Shown one piece after another: positions 50,645-61,089 of a DNA stretch of 64,000 nt. The stretch covers positions 1,216,895 through 1,280,894 of the forward strand of contig NZ_FYDE01000005.1 of the NCBI RefSeq assembly GCF_900186535.1, written 5' to 3'. The stretch comes from Marasmitruncus massiliensis. GTDB lineage: Bacteria; Bacillota; Clostridia; Oscillospirales; Ruminococcaceae. How positions within the stretch are numbered: position 1 is the first letter of the stretch; every line of letters begins with the position of its first letter. The position numbers and the translations under genes are program-made. The notes below the pieces were generated by a model, which was given only the letters and a program-made list of their open reading frames with translations, searched no databases and was not told the DNA's origin.

Positions 50645-52882
50645 ATGGCAACAAAGAAACCGAAGAAGGAAGAAAAAAGGGGATCCAATGCGAACGCGGT
50701 GATTGAGAACGCGGGCGTTATGGTGGAACAGCCGATCGTGCAGACGCTGGAAAAGAACTATATGCCCTATGCGATCAGCGTCATTGTTTCGCGCGCAATT
50801 CCCGAGATAGACGGATTCAAGCCCTCCCACCGCAAGCTGCTCTACACCATGTACAAGATGGGGCTTCTGACCGGCGCCCGCACAAAATCCGCAAACGTGG
50901 TGGGCCAGACGATGCGGCTGAACCCGCATGGCGATGGCCCGATCTATGAGACGATGGTGCGCCTTTCACGCGGTTATGAGGCCCTGCTGCACCCTTATGT
51001 GGACAGCAAGGGAAATTTTGGCAAGGCTTTCTCCCGTGATATGGCGTTCGCGGCTTCCCGTTATACGGAAGTGAAGCTCGACGCAATCTGCGCCGAGCTG
51101 TTCGGCGATATCGATAAAGACACCGTGGACATGGCGGATAACTATGACAACACAATGAGGGAACCGACCCTGCTCCCGGTTTCGTTTCCTTCCGTTCTGG
51201 TAAATTCCAATATCGGCATTGCGGTGGGCATGGCGTCCTCCATCTGCCCGTTTAATCTGGGGGAGGTCTGCGAGACCACGATCGCGCTGCTGCGCAATCC
51301 GGACCACAATGTGATGGAAACGCTGAAAGCGCCGGATTTTCCGGGCGGCGGCTATGTGGTTTACAATGAAAAGGACCTGCGGACTATTTATGAGACAGGC
51401 CGCGGCGGTATCAAGGTGCGCGCGCGCTATACCTATGACAAGGCGGGCAACTGCATCGACATCACCCAGATCCCGCCGACCACAACGGTGGAAGCGATCA
51501 TGGATAAGATTGTCGAGCTGGTGAAGTCGGGTAAAATCCGCGAAATCGCGGACATGCGTGATGAGACGGACCTGTCGGGCCTTAAGCTGACGCTTGACCT
51601 CAAGCGGGGAACCGACCCTGACCGTCTGATGGCAAAGCTCTTTAAAATCACCCCGCTGGAGGACACGTTTTCCTGTAATTTCAATGTGCTGATCGGTGGG
51701 ATGCCCCGGGTCTGCGGGATTAAGACGCTGATTACCGAATGGGCGGCTTTCCGGGAAAACTGCGTGCGGCGGAGGATTTATTTTGACCTGACCAAAAAGA
51801 AGGAAAAGCTGCACCTTTTGCAGGGGCTTGGAAAGATTCTTTTGGATATAGACAAGGCGATCCACATTGTCCGCGAGACCGAAGAGGAAAAAGAAGTGGT
51901 GCCCAACCTGATGATTGGGTTTGGCATTGACGAGCCGCAGGCAGACTACGTTGCGGAAATCAAGCTGCGGCAGCTCAACCGGGAGCATATCCTTAAGCGT
52001 CTTGAGGAAACCGACCAGCTTGCAAAGGACATCGCCTTGATGGAGGAGACGCTGAACGACCGAAAGAAAGTCCGCGCACTGATCATCGAAGAACTGAAAA
52101 ATGTCGGGAAAAAGTATGCGGTTCCGCGCAGAACGCTGCTTTATTATCCATCAGAAGAGGATGGACTCGAAGCGGTAGAGGAAGTGCCGGATTATCCGGT
52201 GCATCTGTTCTTCACAAGAGACGGCTATTTCAAAAAAATCACGCCCCAGTCTCTGCGCATGAGCGGCGAGCATAAGCTGAAGGAAGGCGACGGGATCGTC
52301 CAGGCCATGGAAACGCAGAACAGCGCGGAACTGCTGTTCTTCACCGACAAGTGTCAGGTCTATAAGGCAAAAGCGTCCGACTTTGAAGATACCAAGGCCA
52401 GCGTCATGGGCGATTATATTCCTGCCAAGCTGGGGTTCGATGAAGGCGAGCAGACCGTCTATCTTGCGGTCACCATGGATTATGCGGGCTATCTGCTGTT
52501 CTTTTTTGAAAACGGCAAGGCCGCGAAAGTGGACCTTTCCGGCTATCAGACAAAAACCAACCGTAAAAAGCTGGTGAACGCGTTCAGCGACGCATCCGCT
52601 CTGGTTGCTGTTATGCAGATTCTGGAGGACAGGGAATATCTCGTGACCTCCTCTGCGGGCCGCATGCTGCTGGTACACAGCGGATCTGTCAATGCGAAAT
52701 CCACCCGTAATACGCAGGGCGTTGCGGTTATGACGCTGAAAAAGAATCAGTTTGTCAAATCTGTTGTTCCTTTTGAAGAAGATATGCTGGCGAACCCTCA
52801 CAGGTATCGCGCGAAAAATCTGCCCGCCGCCGGCATGATGCCGCGCATGGAAGACCAGGGTGAGCAGCTGAAGCTTGATTGA
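50645..52882 (+). CDS. Divergent type IIA topoisomerase, A subunit (GyrA/ParC-like)
   Basis: 745 aa DNA-cleaving subunit. The winged helix holds the catalytic Arg139-Tyr140 in AASRYTEVK, and the fold begins MPYAISVIVSRAIPEIDGFKPSHRKLLY. Instead of the HPHGDSAVYD of gyrase it has NPHGDGPIYE, lacking the serine that holds fluoroquinolones. The tower, coiled coil (about 440-490) and a C-terminal beta-pinwheel (about 510-735) are present; I did not find a clear GyrA box (QRRGGKG), which argues for ParC-like decatenation or relaxation. It starts 32 bp after the B subunit, behind TTGGGGTG. A basic lysine-rich N-terminus is present. Confidence 0.88.
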   Translation: MATKKPKKEEKRGSNANAVIENAGVMVEQPIVQTLEKNYMPYAISVIVSRAIPEIDGFKPSHRKLLYTMYKMGLLTGARTKSANVVGQTMRLNPHGDGPIYETMVRLSRGYEALLHPYVDSKGNFGKAFSRDMAFAASRYTEVKLDAICAELFGDIDKDTVDMADNYDNTMREPTLLPVSFPSVLVNSNIGIAVGMASSICPFNLGEVCETTIALLRNPDHNVMETLKAPDFPGGGYVVYNEKDLRTIYETGRGGIKVRARYTYDKAGNCIDITQIPPTTTVEAIMDKIVELVKSGKIREIADMRDETDLSGLKLTLDLKRGTDPDRLMAKLFKITPLEDTFSCNFNVLIGGMPRVCGIKTLITEWAAFRENCVRRRIYFDLTKKKEKLHLLQGLGKILLDIDKAIHIVRETEEEKEVVPNLMIGFGIDEPQADYVAEIKLRQLNREHILKRLEETDQLAKDIALMEETLNDRKKVRALIIEELKNVGKKYAVPRRTLLYYPSEEDGLEAVEEVPDYPVHLFFTRDGYFKKITPQSLRMSGEHKLKEGDGIVQAMETQNSAELLFFTDKCQVYKAKASDFEDTKASVMGDYIPAKLGFDEGEQTVYLAVTMDYAGYLLFFFENGKAAKVDLSGYQTKTNRKKLVNAFSDASALVAVMQILEDREYLVTSSAGRMLLVHSGSVNAKSTRNTQGVAVMTLKKNQFVKSVVPFEEDMLANPHRYRAKNLPAAGMMPRMEDQGEQLKLD

Positions 52883-52890
52883 AAAACAAA

Positions 52891-52919
52891 AGCCGGACGG
52901 CAATAAATGCCGCCCGGCT
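52891..52919 (+). terminator. Terminator-like hairpin after the topoisomerase pair
   Basis: AGCCGG-A-CGGCA and TGCCG-C-CCGGCT with a five-base loop and one mismatch. The T-run is weak, so termination may be incomplete. Confidence 0.5.
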
Positions 52920-53023
52920 CCGGGTTTTCGCCCCGTGCAAACGCGAAACGAAGTAAAAACCGTTCTTAGTTTGTGGCAGGCTGCCGGTTTTATGCGTTTT
53001 GTTGAAAAAATTTATAACAGTGC

Positions 53024-53052
53024 TTGAAAAGCTTGTTTGCTTATGGTAAACT
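53024..53052 (+). promoter_or_regulatory. Promoter of secG
   Basis: TTGAAA (53024-53029), 17 bp, TAAACT (53047-53052) with a TGG extended -10, 50 bp upstream of secG. Confidence 0.6.
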
Positions 53053-53101
53053 ATTACGAGTTGAAGAATTCAGAAATGGATATAATCGGAGGTTTTTGTA
53101 A

Positions 53102-53350
53102 ATGAGTGTAATTGAGATTATCGGCGGAATTATCATACTGATTTGCGCTGTGATTGTTGTTGTAACGGTTATGATGATGGAGGGAAAAGGCGGCGGAATG
53201 AATGCGCTGTCCGGTTCCAACGAATCTTCTTATCTGGGAAAAAATAAAAGCAGAACGATGCAGGCTACTTTAAGCAGAGTTGCAAAGTATGCCGGTATTG
53301 TGTTTGTAGTGACAACGCTTGTGGTTTATTTTATCAGCGCGGCGATGTAA
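53102..53350 (+). CDS. secG: Preprotein translocase subunit SecG
   Basis: 82 aa membrane protein with two spans (about residues 4-24 and 60-80) and the glycine/methionine-rich loop MMMEGKGGGMNALSGSNESSYLGKNKSRT, standard for SecG in the SecYEG channel. ATG 53102 follows GGAGGTTTTTGTAA. It is monocistronic, ended by a strong terminator. RNase R and tmRNA genes, often next to secG, are not found here. Confidence 0.92.
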   Translation: MSVIEIIGGIIILICAVIVVVTVMMMEGKGGGMNALSGSNESSYLGKNKSRTMQATLSRVAKYAGIVFVVTTLVVYFISAAM

Positions 53351-53356
53351 GAATGT

Positions 53357-53389
53357 AAAAACCCCTCCGGCTTGGCCGGAGGGGTTTTT
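53357..53389. terminator. Bidirectional terminator between secG and the GNAT gene
   Basis: AAAACCCCTCCGGC and GCCGGAGGGGTTTTT with a three-base loop. It serves the convergent genes on both sides. Confidence 0.9.
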
Positions 53390-53391
53390 GG

Positions 53392-53817
53392 TTACAGCGT
53401 TTTCAGCATCATTTCGTGCTCGCAGAATTCATCCATATAGCGTTTCCCTGTGGGAAGAAAACCGCATTTCTGATAAAACGGCACCGCATACAGCTGCGCG
53501 CCCAATTCCAAAGTTTCAGCGCCCTGAGCTGCCGCGATTTTTTCCAGCTCCTCCACAAGCAGCCTGCCGAGTGAACGCCCGCGCCATGCTTTCAGAACCG
53601 CGATCCGGCCAAGTATGTAGGGGCCGCCTTTTTCTTCGCGAAAAACACGCCCGGTGGCAACCGGCCGGCCGTTTTCGCAGAGCAGCACATGGCAGGCGGC
53701 TGCGTCAAACTTGTCCTGATCCGGGTTGGCAAATCCCTGCTCTTTTGTAAATACCTCGTCACGTATCCACAGTGCTTCGCTCAGGTCGTCACCCGGGCGA
53801 AGAATTTTTACATCCAT
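53392..53817 (-). CDS. GNAT-family N-acetyltransferase
   Basis: 141 aa acetyl-CoA-dependent transferase. Motif A is RIAVLKAWRGRSLGRLLVEELEKIAAAQG with the (R/Q)xxGx(G/A) pyrophosphate loop RGRSLG, and FYQKCGFLPTG is the usual motif B. The N-terminal IRDEVFTKEQGF places it in the ElaA/YjcF-like branch, often of unknown substrate. ATG 53817 has no perfect ribosome site (AGGAGTACAGTTAC upstream, at about eight bases), but the family start agrees. Confidence 0.88.
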   Translation of the reverse strand: MDVKILRPGDDLSEALWIRDEVFTKEQGFANPDQDKFDAAACHVLLCENGRPVATGRVFREEKGGPYILGRIAVLKAWRGRSLGRLLVEELEKIAAAQGAETLELGAQLYAVPFYQKCGFLPTGKRYMDEFCEHEMMLKTL

Positions 53818-53862
53818 GTAACTGTACTCCTGATTTTAAAATTTATTTTTTATTCTACCAAA

Positions 53863-54120
53863 TCAGACGGAAAAAAGCAACCGGATCAGGAGCATTGCCA
53901 GAACGCCGGGTATTCCCAGCAGAGAGGCCGTACCCACGGTAAAGAGATTAATGCCGAGCGCCACGCCGGTGAATGCGCCCAGATAGCTGATAATCAGCAG
54001 GGTCACATTGCCTGTGACAACGGAAAAAAGCAGGCAGCGCAGAAAATGGCCCGAACGGATAAGTGCGATCAGGATAAACAGAGCTGCGAGCGCGGCGGCT
54101 ATGTACCAAAAAGTAGACAT
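53863..54120 (-). CDS. BofA-family protein (pro-sigmaK processing inhibitor)
   Basis: 85 aa with two hydrophobic segments. The C-terminal LGINLFTVGTASLLGIPGVLAMLLIRLL is the BofA signature. In Bacillus BofA sits in the outer forespore membrane and holds the SpoIVFB protease inactive until a forespore signal releases sigmaK processing. It therefore supports a sporulating lineage, though many Clostridia keep BofA without a full sigmaK checkpoint. ATG 54120 follows AGGAGGGATATGC. Confidence 0.85.
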   Translation of the reverse strand: MSTFWYIAAALAALFILIALIRSGHFLRCLLFSVVTGNVTLLIISYLGAFTGVALGINLFTVGTASLLGIPGVLAMLLIRLLFSV

Positions 54121-54160
54121 GCATATCCCTCCTAAAGCACAGTTTATGCGGGAATGCAGC

Positions 54161-54197
54161 CAAAAAGACCGTCACGGGATAACCGTGACGGTCTTTT
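54161..54197 (-). terminator. Terminator of rnpB
   Basis: Perfect hairpin AAAAGACCGTCACGG and CCGTGACGGTCTTTT with a short loop. On the minus strand it ends in TCTTTTTG. Confidence 0.85.
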
Positions 54198-54207
54198 CAC
54201 ACAATAC

Positions 54208-54569
54208 AGAGAGGGAATCTATAAGCCGGGTTCTGTCGTGAACAACGATCTTTCTGGCCCATGCGTTGCCGCATGGCTCTAGCCACCTTTCGGAACACGG
54301 CGGGCAGCCGTATCGTTCCAGCTGGTGTTGCTTCGGATAGGGTTTACATGGCAATGCAGTCACCTGCATTCCGGTGGGCTCTTACCCCGCCTTTCCATCC
54401 TTACCGCCGTCTACCGGATAGTATCCGGCGATACGGCGGCGGTATCTTTCTGTTGCACTTTCCCTCGAGTCGCCTCGGCCTGCCGTTAGCAGGTATCCTG
54501 CCCTGTGAAGCCCGGACTTTCCTCACCACGCCAAAAGGCGCTGTGCCGCTGTCCAACTCTCTCTCTTTC
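54208..54569 (-). ncRNA. rnpB: RNase P RNA, bacterial class A
   Basis: Catalytic RNA that removes 5' leaders from pre-tRNAs. Read on the minus strand it contains the universal core GAGGAAAGTCCGGGC (near the 5' end) and ACAGAACCCGGCTTATAGATT (near the 3' end). AGAGAG at the 5' end and CTCTCT at the 3' end form P1. The long paired arms CCGCCGTAT...ATACGGCGG-type and GCATGCGGCAACGCATG fit a class A rather than class B (Bacillus) fold. The 5' end is set by a promoter seven bases upstream, and the 3' end is approximate. Confidence 0.95.
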
Positions 54570-54574
54570 CTATG

Positions 54575-54603
54575 ATTTTAACGCAAATGAAGCAATTCGT
54601 CAA
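54575..54603 (-). promoter_or_regulatory. Promoter of rnpB
   Basis: On the minus strand TTGACG (54598-54603), 17 bp, TAAAAT (54575-54580). It predicts a start at about 54568-54569, matching the 5' end of the RNA. Confidence 0.75.
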
Positions 54604-54683
54604 GTGGTGGGAGATTTCCTGCATATTTGGCAGTATAAAAGAAATTATTATGCAGAAATTTCTGGGATTATGCAACTTTTTTC

Positions 54684-56136
<1,453 letters not shown>

Positions 56137-56155
56137 TTTTAGAATCGCAAAAATG

Positions 56156-56187
56156 CTGCGCAGCGCCATATGGCGCTGTGCAGTTTT
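56156..56187 (+). terminator. Terminator after gdhA
   Basis: CTGCGCAGCGCC and GGCGCTGTGCAG with a four-base loop and one G-T pair, then TTTTG. Confidence 0.8.
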
Positions 56188-56217
56188 GTATGTTCCTACA
56201 AATAGAATGAAATCTTT

Positions 56218-56246
56218 TTGACATTCGTGCCTTAACGTGCTAAACT
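56218..56246 (+). promoter_or_regulatory. Promoter of ilvE
   Basis: Perfect TTGACA (56218-56223), 17 bp, TAAACT (56241-56246), 50 bp upstream of the aminotransferase ATG. The leader is too short for a T-box. Confidence 0.7.
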
Positions 56247-56295
56247 ATTTCTAATGCGTAGCAATTAAACTTTTAGATAGGAAGTGCACATCATC

Positions 56296-57363
56296 ATGGA
56301 GATCAAGGTTACGTTGACCGACAGTCCCAAAGCGAAACCGGCAGACGAATCCAAACTGGGATTTGGTCAGATTTTTACTGACCATATGTTCCTGATGGAT
56401 TATTCCAATGAAAAGGGCTGGCATGATCCGAGAATTGTACCCTACGGCCCGATTCCGCTGGATCCTTCCGCCGCGTGTTTCCATTATGCGCAGGAAATTT
56501 TTGAAGGCATGAAGGCCTACCGCACCGCGGAGGGAAAAATCCAGTTTTTCCGCCCGCAGGAAAACTTCAAACGCCTGAACGCATCCTGCGGCCGTCTGGT
56601 CATTCCACCCCTGGATGAAAAACTGCTGCTGGATTCCTTAAAGAAACTGGTGGAAATTGAAAAGGACTGGGTCCCTCACGAAAAGGATACCTCCCTTTAT
56701 ATCCGCCCGTTTATTATTTCCAACCAGGCGGTTCTGGGCGTTCATCCGTCCAAGACCTATATCTACTGCGTCATCCTGTCTCCTTCCGGCGCTTATTATA
56801 AAGGCGGCCTTAACCCTGTTAAGATTTACGTGGAAACCAAATATGTCCGCGCGGTCAAGGGCGGCATGGGCATGGTAAAAACCGGCGGCAACTATGCGGC
56901 CTCGCTGATTGCGCAGGAGGAAGCCGAAAAAGAGGGCTATTCTCAGGTCCTTTGGCTGGACGGCGTGGAGCGCAAATATATTGAGGAAGTGGGTGCGATG
57001 AACGTCTTCTTCAAGATCGGCGATGAAATCGTGACTCCCGAGCTTTCCGGAAGCATCCTGCCCGGTATCACCAGAAAATCGGTTCTGGAAGTGCTCAGGT
57101 CCTGGGGCCTGAAGGTCAGCGAGCGCCGCCTGTCGGTAGACGAACTGATGAAAGCCGCTCAGGACGGCACGCTGGAAGAAGCGTGGGGCACCGGTACCGC
57201 CGCGGTCATTTCCCCGATTGGCGAGCTGAAATGCAATGATATCGTTACAACGATCAACGGAAATAAGATCGGACCTCTCAGCCAGAAGCTGTATGATACC
57301 CTGACGGATCTGCAGTGGGGCCGCAGCAAGGATCCGTTCGGCTGGATCGAGCCGTGCTGCTGA
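56296..57363 (+). CDS. ilvE: Branched-chain amino acid aminotransferase
   Basis: 355 aa fold-type IV PLP enzyme for the last step of Leu, Ile and Val synthesis. The PLP lysine is in MVKTGGNYAAS, and LWLDGVERKYIEEVGAMNVFF and GTAAVISPIGEL are typical of the longer BCAT branch related to eukaryotic enzymes. ATG 56296 follows AGGAAG at a longer spacing. The GTG at 56284 is too close to that site. Monocistronic, with its own promoter and terminator. It sits next to gdhA, which supplies its amino donor, glutamate. Confidence 0.94.
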   Translation: MEIKVTLTDSPKAKPADESKLGFGQIFTDHMFLMDYSNEKGWHDPRIVPYGPIPLDPSAACFHYAQEIFEGMKAYRTAEGKIQFFRPQENFKRLNASCGRLVIPPLDEKLLLDSLKKLVEIEKDWVPHEKDTSLYIRPFIISNQAVLGVHPSKTYIYCVILSPSGAYYKGGLNPVKIYVETKYVRAVKGGMGMVKTGGNYAASLIAQEEAEKEGYSQVLWLDGVERKYIEEVGAMNVFFKIGDEIVTPELSGSILPGITRKSVLEVLRSWGLKVSERRLSVDELMKAAQDGTLEEAWGTGTAAVISPIGELKCNDIVTTINGNKIGPLSQKLYDTLTDLQWGRSKDPFGWIEPCC

Positions 57364-57391
57364 GCGATTAAGTTTCTGTAAGTGCATATTG

Positions 57392-57423
57392 AACGCCCCG
57401 CGCAGTCCGCACGGGGCGTTTTG
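57392..57423 (+). terminator. Terminator after ilvE
   Basis: AACGCCCCG and CGGGGCGTT around an 11-base loop, then TTG. The stem is strong but the T-run short. Confidence 0.7.
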
Positions 57424-57474
57424 CCTCACATTTTAACGGTCTGTTTTCAAACATATCCCAACAGGAGGCCCGGC

Positions 57475-58101
57475 ATGAACGAATATCAAACGATACAGGC
57501 ATATGCTGACGCCGAGTTCACAGAGCGGCGTTCGCGCTTTATCGGCGCGGTGTGCCCTGTCACTACCGAAGAAGAAGCGCTTGCCTTTATCAATGAAAAA
57601 AAGGCAAAGCACTGGGACGCCGCGCACAACGTCTATGCGTACCTCCTGCGGGACGGGCAGCTGAAACGCTATTCAGACGACGGCGAACCGCAGGGGACCG
57701 CCGGTGTCCCCGTTCTGGATGTTCTGCAAAAGGAACGGCTGGTCGATATAGCGGCGGTTGTGACGCGCTATTTCGGCGGTATCCTGCTGGGTGCCGGAGG
57801 ATTGGTGCGCGCTTATTCCCATGGCGTAAAGCTGGCGGTGGACGCGTCAGTCCGGATGACCATGAGCGAATGCAGCGAATTTGAGCTGGAACTCGGCTAT
57901 GACCTGTATGGCAAGATCATGTACATCCTTCCGCGCTATCACGCGCAGACCACCTTTTCCGATTTTGGAGTCACAGTCCGGCTGCATATTTTGTTAAAGG
58001 ACTGTTTTGTGCAGGCATTTTTGAAAGAACTTGCAGATTTAACGGCGGCGCAGGTGTGCCCGCGTTTATTGGACAGACGCTGCGCCTGTATTCCGGAATA
58101 A
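57475..58101 (+). CDS. YigZ/IMPACT-family protein
   Basis: 208 aa. The N-terminal IMPACT domain (about residues 15-125) carries YSDDGEPQGTAGVPVLDVL and VTRYFGGILLGAGGLVRAYSHG, and a C-terminal alpha/beta domain (about 135-200) follows, as in E. coli YigZ. The family is linked to translation or stress response, with no defined reaction. ATG 57475 follows CAGGAGG. The frame upstream to 57382 runs through the ilvE terminator and is not used. Confidence 0.92.
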   Translation: MNEYQTIQAYADAEFTERRSRFIGAVCPVTTEEEALAFINEKKAKHWDAAHNVYAYLLRDGQLKRYSDDGEPQGTAGVPVLDVLQKERLVDIAAVVTRYFGGILLGAGGLVRAYSHGVKLAVDASVRMTMSECSEFELELGYDLYGKIMYILPRYHAQTTFSDFGVTVRLHILLKDCFVQAFLKELADLTAAQVCPRLLDRRCACIPE

Positions 58102-58129
58102 AGCAAAAAAATGTGCGAAAACGGAATAA

Positions 58130-58176
58130 TCCTGTCTTTTGCAAGAAATTTCTGCAACAGGCAGGAATTTTTTTAT
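58130..58176 (+). terminator. Probable terminator after yigZ
   Basis: Compound hairpin with TTGCA-AGAAATTTC-TGCAA at its core and CCTG/CAGG outer pairing, followed by AATTTTTTTATTT. The stem is interrupted. Confidence 0.5.
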
Positions 58177-58256
58177 TTGTAGAGTATAATATAATAGATA
58201 TGTTGTGAAAAGTCCACAAAAAGGGCTTCTCCGGCATAAAAAGGGAGGCTGTGCCA

Positions 58257-59270
58257 TTGACCATCCGGGAGCAGACACAGGAAATTCAAAAGAACACGCT
58301 TTCCCAGTATGCCTGCCTTTCTCAGAATTCCCGCGGGCGGGAAAAGGAAATCCCCGAATGTCCGATCCGCACGCCGTTTGCGCGTGACCGTGACCGGATT
58401 ATCCATTGCAATGCGTTTCGCAGGCTCATGCATAAGACGCAGGTGTTTCTTTCACCGGAGGGCGATCACTACCGCACCCGCCTGACTCATACGCTGGAGG
58501 TCAATCAGATTGCCAAGACGCTGGCCGTTGCCCTGCGTCTCAATGAAGAACTGGTGGAGGCAATCGCGCTTGGCCACGATTTGGGGCATACTCCTTTTGG
58601 ACATGCCGGTGAGCGCGCGCTCAAGGAGATCTGCCCATATGGGTTCAGCCACGCCGAACAAAGCGTGCGCGTGGTGGAAGAGATCGAAAACGGCGGCGCG
58701 GGGCTGAACCTGACCTGGGAGGTGCGCAACGGGATTGCCTGCCATTCCTATTCCAATCCCTCGCCGGAGGGCCGCGCGAAAACGCTGGAAGGCCGCCTGG
58801 TCTATTTTGCGGATAAGATCGCCTATCTGAATCATGACATTGAGGACGCGATCCGCGCGAGGGTGCTGGATGACGACGATATCCCGTGGACCATCAAGTA
58901 CCAGCTTGGCAGGACAAAATCGCAGCGTATTACCGCGCTGATCGATTCGGTCATCCAAAACAGCGGGGAAGATATCCGCATGGATGAAAAGACCGCGGCG
59001 GTTTTCGCCGAATTTAACCGGTTTATGCATGACGCGGTTTATCTGAATCCCGTTGCGAAAGGGGAGGAAGGGAAAGCGCAGGCGGTTGTCACAAGTCTTT
59101 ACAACTATTATGTTGCGCATCCGCAGGAGCTTCCGGACGAGTACCGCGGCATCTGGGAAAAAACGGATGCCCACCGCGCGGTCTGCGATTACATTTCCGG
59201 TATGTCCGACCGGTATGCCGTGACTACTTATGAAAACTTATTTATCCCTAAATCATGGGAAGTTAAATAA
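58257..59270 (+). CDS. dGTP triphosphohydrolase-like HD protein
   Basis: 337 aa. The HD domain has RTRLTHTLEVNQIAKT (His), ALGHDLGHTPFGHAGE (HD pair) and a later ACHSYSN histidine. Dgt-family enzymes cleave dNTPs to nucleosides and triphosphate. The start is set at TTG 58257, eight bases after GGGAGG; the GTG at 58251 has only two bases of spacing. It is the first gene of the dgt-dnaG-sigA operon, a frequent order in Clostridia. A TATAAT-rich promoter region lies at about 58185-58195, without a clear -35. Confidence 0.9.
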   Translation: MTIREQTQEIQKNTLSQYACLSQNSRGREKEIPECPIRTPFARDRDRIIHCNAFRRLMHKTQVFLSPEGDHYRTRLTHTLEVNQIAKTLAVALRLNEELVEAIALGHDLGHTPFGHAGERALKEICPYGFSHAEQSVRVVEEIENGGAGLNLTWEVRNGIACHSYSNPSPEGRAKTLEGRLVYFADKIAYLNHDIEDAIRARVLDDDDIPWTIKYQLGRTKSQRITALIDSVIQNSGEDIRMDEKTAAVFAEFNRFMHDAVYLNPVAKGEEGKAQAVVTSLYNYYVAHPQELPDEYRGIWEKTDAHRAVCDYISGMSDRYAVTTYENLFIPKSWEVK

Positions 59271-59305
59271 ATTGCAGAAACAACAAAATGGGAAGGAGGC
59301 GGCCT

Positions 59306-61069
59306 ATGATTTCTGATCTGTTTTTGCAGGAACTGAAAAACAACAATGATATTGAGTCGGTGGTTTCCTCCTATGTCCACCTGAAAAAGCACGGGCGTAT
59401 CTCCAATGGGCTCTGTCCATTTCACTCGGAGAAATCTCCGTCGTTTACAGTGTATCCGGAAAACCAGAGCTTTTACTGCTTTGGCTGCGGTGCCGGCGGG
59501 GATGTGATTACGTTTGTGCGCCGGATCGAAAATCTCGAATACGTGGAGGCCGTCAAATTTCTCGCCCAGCGCGTCGGTATGGCAATGCCGGAGGACGCGG
59601 CCGACGATGGAACGGCCAGGTTGAAAACCCGCGTTTTGGAGATTAACCGGGCGCTGGCTCGTTTTTATCATGAATGCCTGAAGGAGCCGTCCGGGAAGGC
59701 GGGGCTTGACTACCTGCATGGACGGGGGCTGCCCAACCAAACGATCACCCGGTTCGGCCTGGGCTATGCGCCAAACTCCTGGGACGCGGCGATGAAGCAC
59801 CTGCGTTCCAAGGGGTTCAGCGAAGAGGAGCTGCTCGCGGCGGCGGTAGTAGCGCGCGGCCGCAACGGGGGATGCTACGACCAGTTCCGCAACCGTGTGA
59901 TCTTCCCGATTATCGACCTGCGCGGCAATGTGATCGGCTTCGGGGGGCGCATCATGGGGGACGACCGGGGCCCCAAGTATCTCAACTCTTCCGATACGCC
60001 GGTATTTAAGAAAAGCCGCAACCTGTTTGCGCTGAATTTCGCCAAGGCTTCCAAGCGCAGCGGGCTGATTCTCTGCGAAGGATACATGGATGTTATTGCC
60101 ATGCATCAGGCCGGATTCGACAATGCCGTCGCCACGCTGGGAACGGCGCTGACGTCGGAACAGTCCCGCCTGATTGCGCAGTATACCGATCATGTGACGC
60201 TGTCTTACGACTCGGACGCGCCGGGTCAAGCCGCCACCAAGCGGGCAGTGGGGCTGCTTTCCGAGGTGGGGGTCAAAATCCGGGTGCTGACCATGATCGG
60301 CGCGAAGGACCCCGACGAGTATATCAAAAAATTCGGGGCAGAACGGTTCGGGCTGCTGCTGGAGGGTGCTTCCAACGCCACGGAATATGCCATCGCGCGC
60401 GCAAAACAGAAGTATGATCTGGAATCGGCGGACGGGAAAGTGGCGTTTCTGCGGGATTTTGCCGCGTTGATGGCGGAGGTCCCGAACCCCATCGAACGGG
60501 ATGTCTATGTTTCTAAAACGGCGTCGGAACTGGAAGTGGAAAAAACGGCGCTGACAGCCCAGCTCAATCATGAGCTCAAGCGCGCCGCAAAGCGCCAGAA
60601 ACGCAGCGCGGCCGAACTCAAGGTTTACAGCGAGGTTCATACCGAGCCGCAAAAGCAGGACTTTCAGCGGGCGCGGAACATCAAATACGCGCTTGCCGAG
60701 GATAAGCTGCTCGCGATTCTGATGAAGAACCCCGACTATTTCGAGCATGTAGCGGGCCGTATCCGCCTGGAAGACTTTGTGACCGACCGGAACCGGGAGA
60801 TCGCGCGGGTGCTGTTTGACCGGCTGCAAAACGGCCAGTCCGTGGAACTGACGCTGCTTTCCGCGCAGCTTTCCATTGAGCAGATGGGCATTGTAACCGA
60901 ACTGCTGAACTCGATTTCCGGGATGATGTTCGACGTCTCCGCCGTCGATTCTTATATAGATACCATACTCAGCTATCAGGAAAATAAAACGCAGGACGAG
61001 GTCGCGGCAATGTCAGATAACGACCTGAAGGCATACATAGCCTCGCTTGCGTCCAGGAAAAAACAATAA
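59306..61069 (+). CDS. dnaG: DNA primase
   Basis: 587 aa primase that makes RNA primers for replication. The N-terminal CHC2 zinc finger reads [13 protein letters not shown]...FYCFGCG (about residues 36-64). The Toprim core carries [15 protein letters not shown] and [10 protein letters not shown], and the C-terminal helicase-binding domain spans about 440-587. ATG 59306 is six bases after AAGGAGG; the upstream ATG 59288 adds a basic extension without such a site. It lies 35 bp after the dgt-like gene and 20 bp before sigA. Confidence 0.96.
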   Translation: MISDLFLQELKNNNDIESVVSSYVHLKKHGRISNGLCPFHSEKSPSFTVYPENQSFYCFGCGAGGDVITFVRRIENLEYVEAVKFLAQRVGMAMPEDAADDGTARLKTRVLEINRALARFYHECLKEPSGKAGLDYLHGRGLPNQTITRFGLGYAPNSWDAAMKHLRSKGFSEEELLAAAVVARGRNGGCYDQFRNRVIFPIIDLRGNVIGFGGRIMGDDRGPKYLNSSDTPVFKKSRNLFALNFAKASKRSGLILCEGYMDVIAMHQAGFDNAVATLGTALTSEQSRLIAQYTDHVTLSYDSDAPGQAATKRAVGLLSEVGVKIRVLTMIGAKDPDEYIKKFGAERFGLLLEGASNATEYAIARAKQKYDLESADGKVAFLRDFAALMAEVPNPIERDVYVSKTASELEVEKTALTAQLNHELKRAAKRQKRSAAELKVYSEVHTEPQKQDFQRARNIKYALAEDKLLAILMKNPDYFEHVAGRIRLEDFVTDRNREIARVLFDRLQNGQSVELTLLSAQLSIEQMGIVTELLNSISGMMFDVSAVDSYIDTILSYQENKTQDEVAAMSDNDLKAYIASLASRKKQ

Positions 61070-61089
61070 AATCAGGGGGATTAAAAAGC

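Noticed and set aside
56188-56295. T-box or other amino-acid riboswitch before ilvE
   Set aside because: The leader is only about 40 nt and has no T-box sequence or antiterminator.
58163-58190. SigmaH-type promoter (AGGAATTT then GAGTAT) before dgt-dnaG-sigA
   Set aside because: The -35 half fits, but the -10 half lacks GAAT, so the call would rest on analogy with Bacillus sigA alone.
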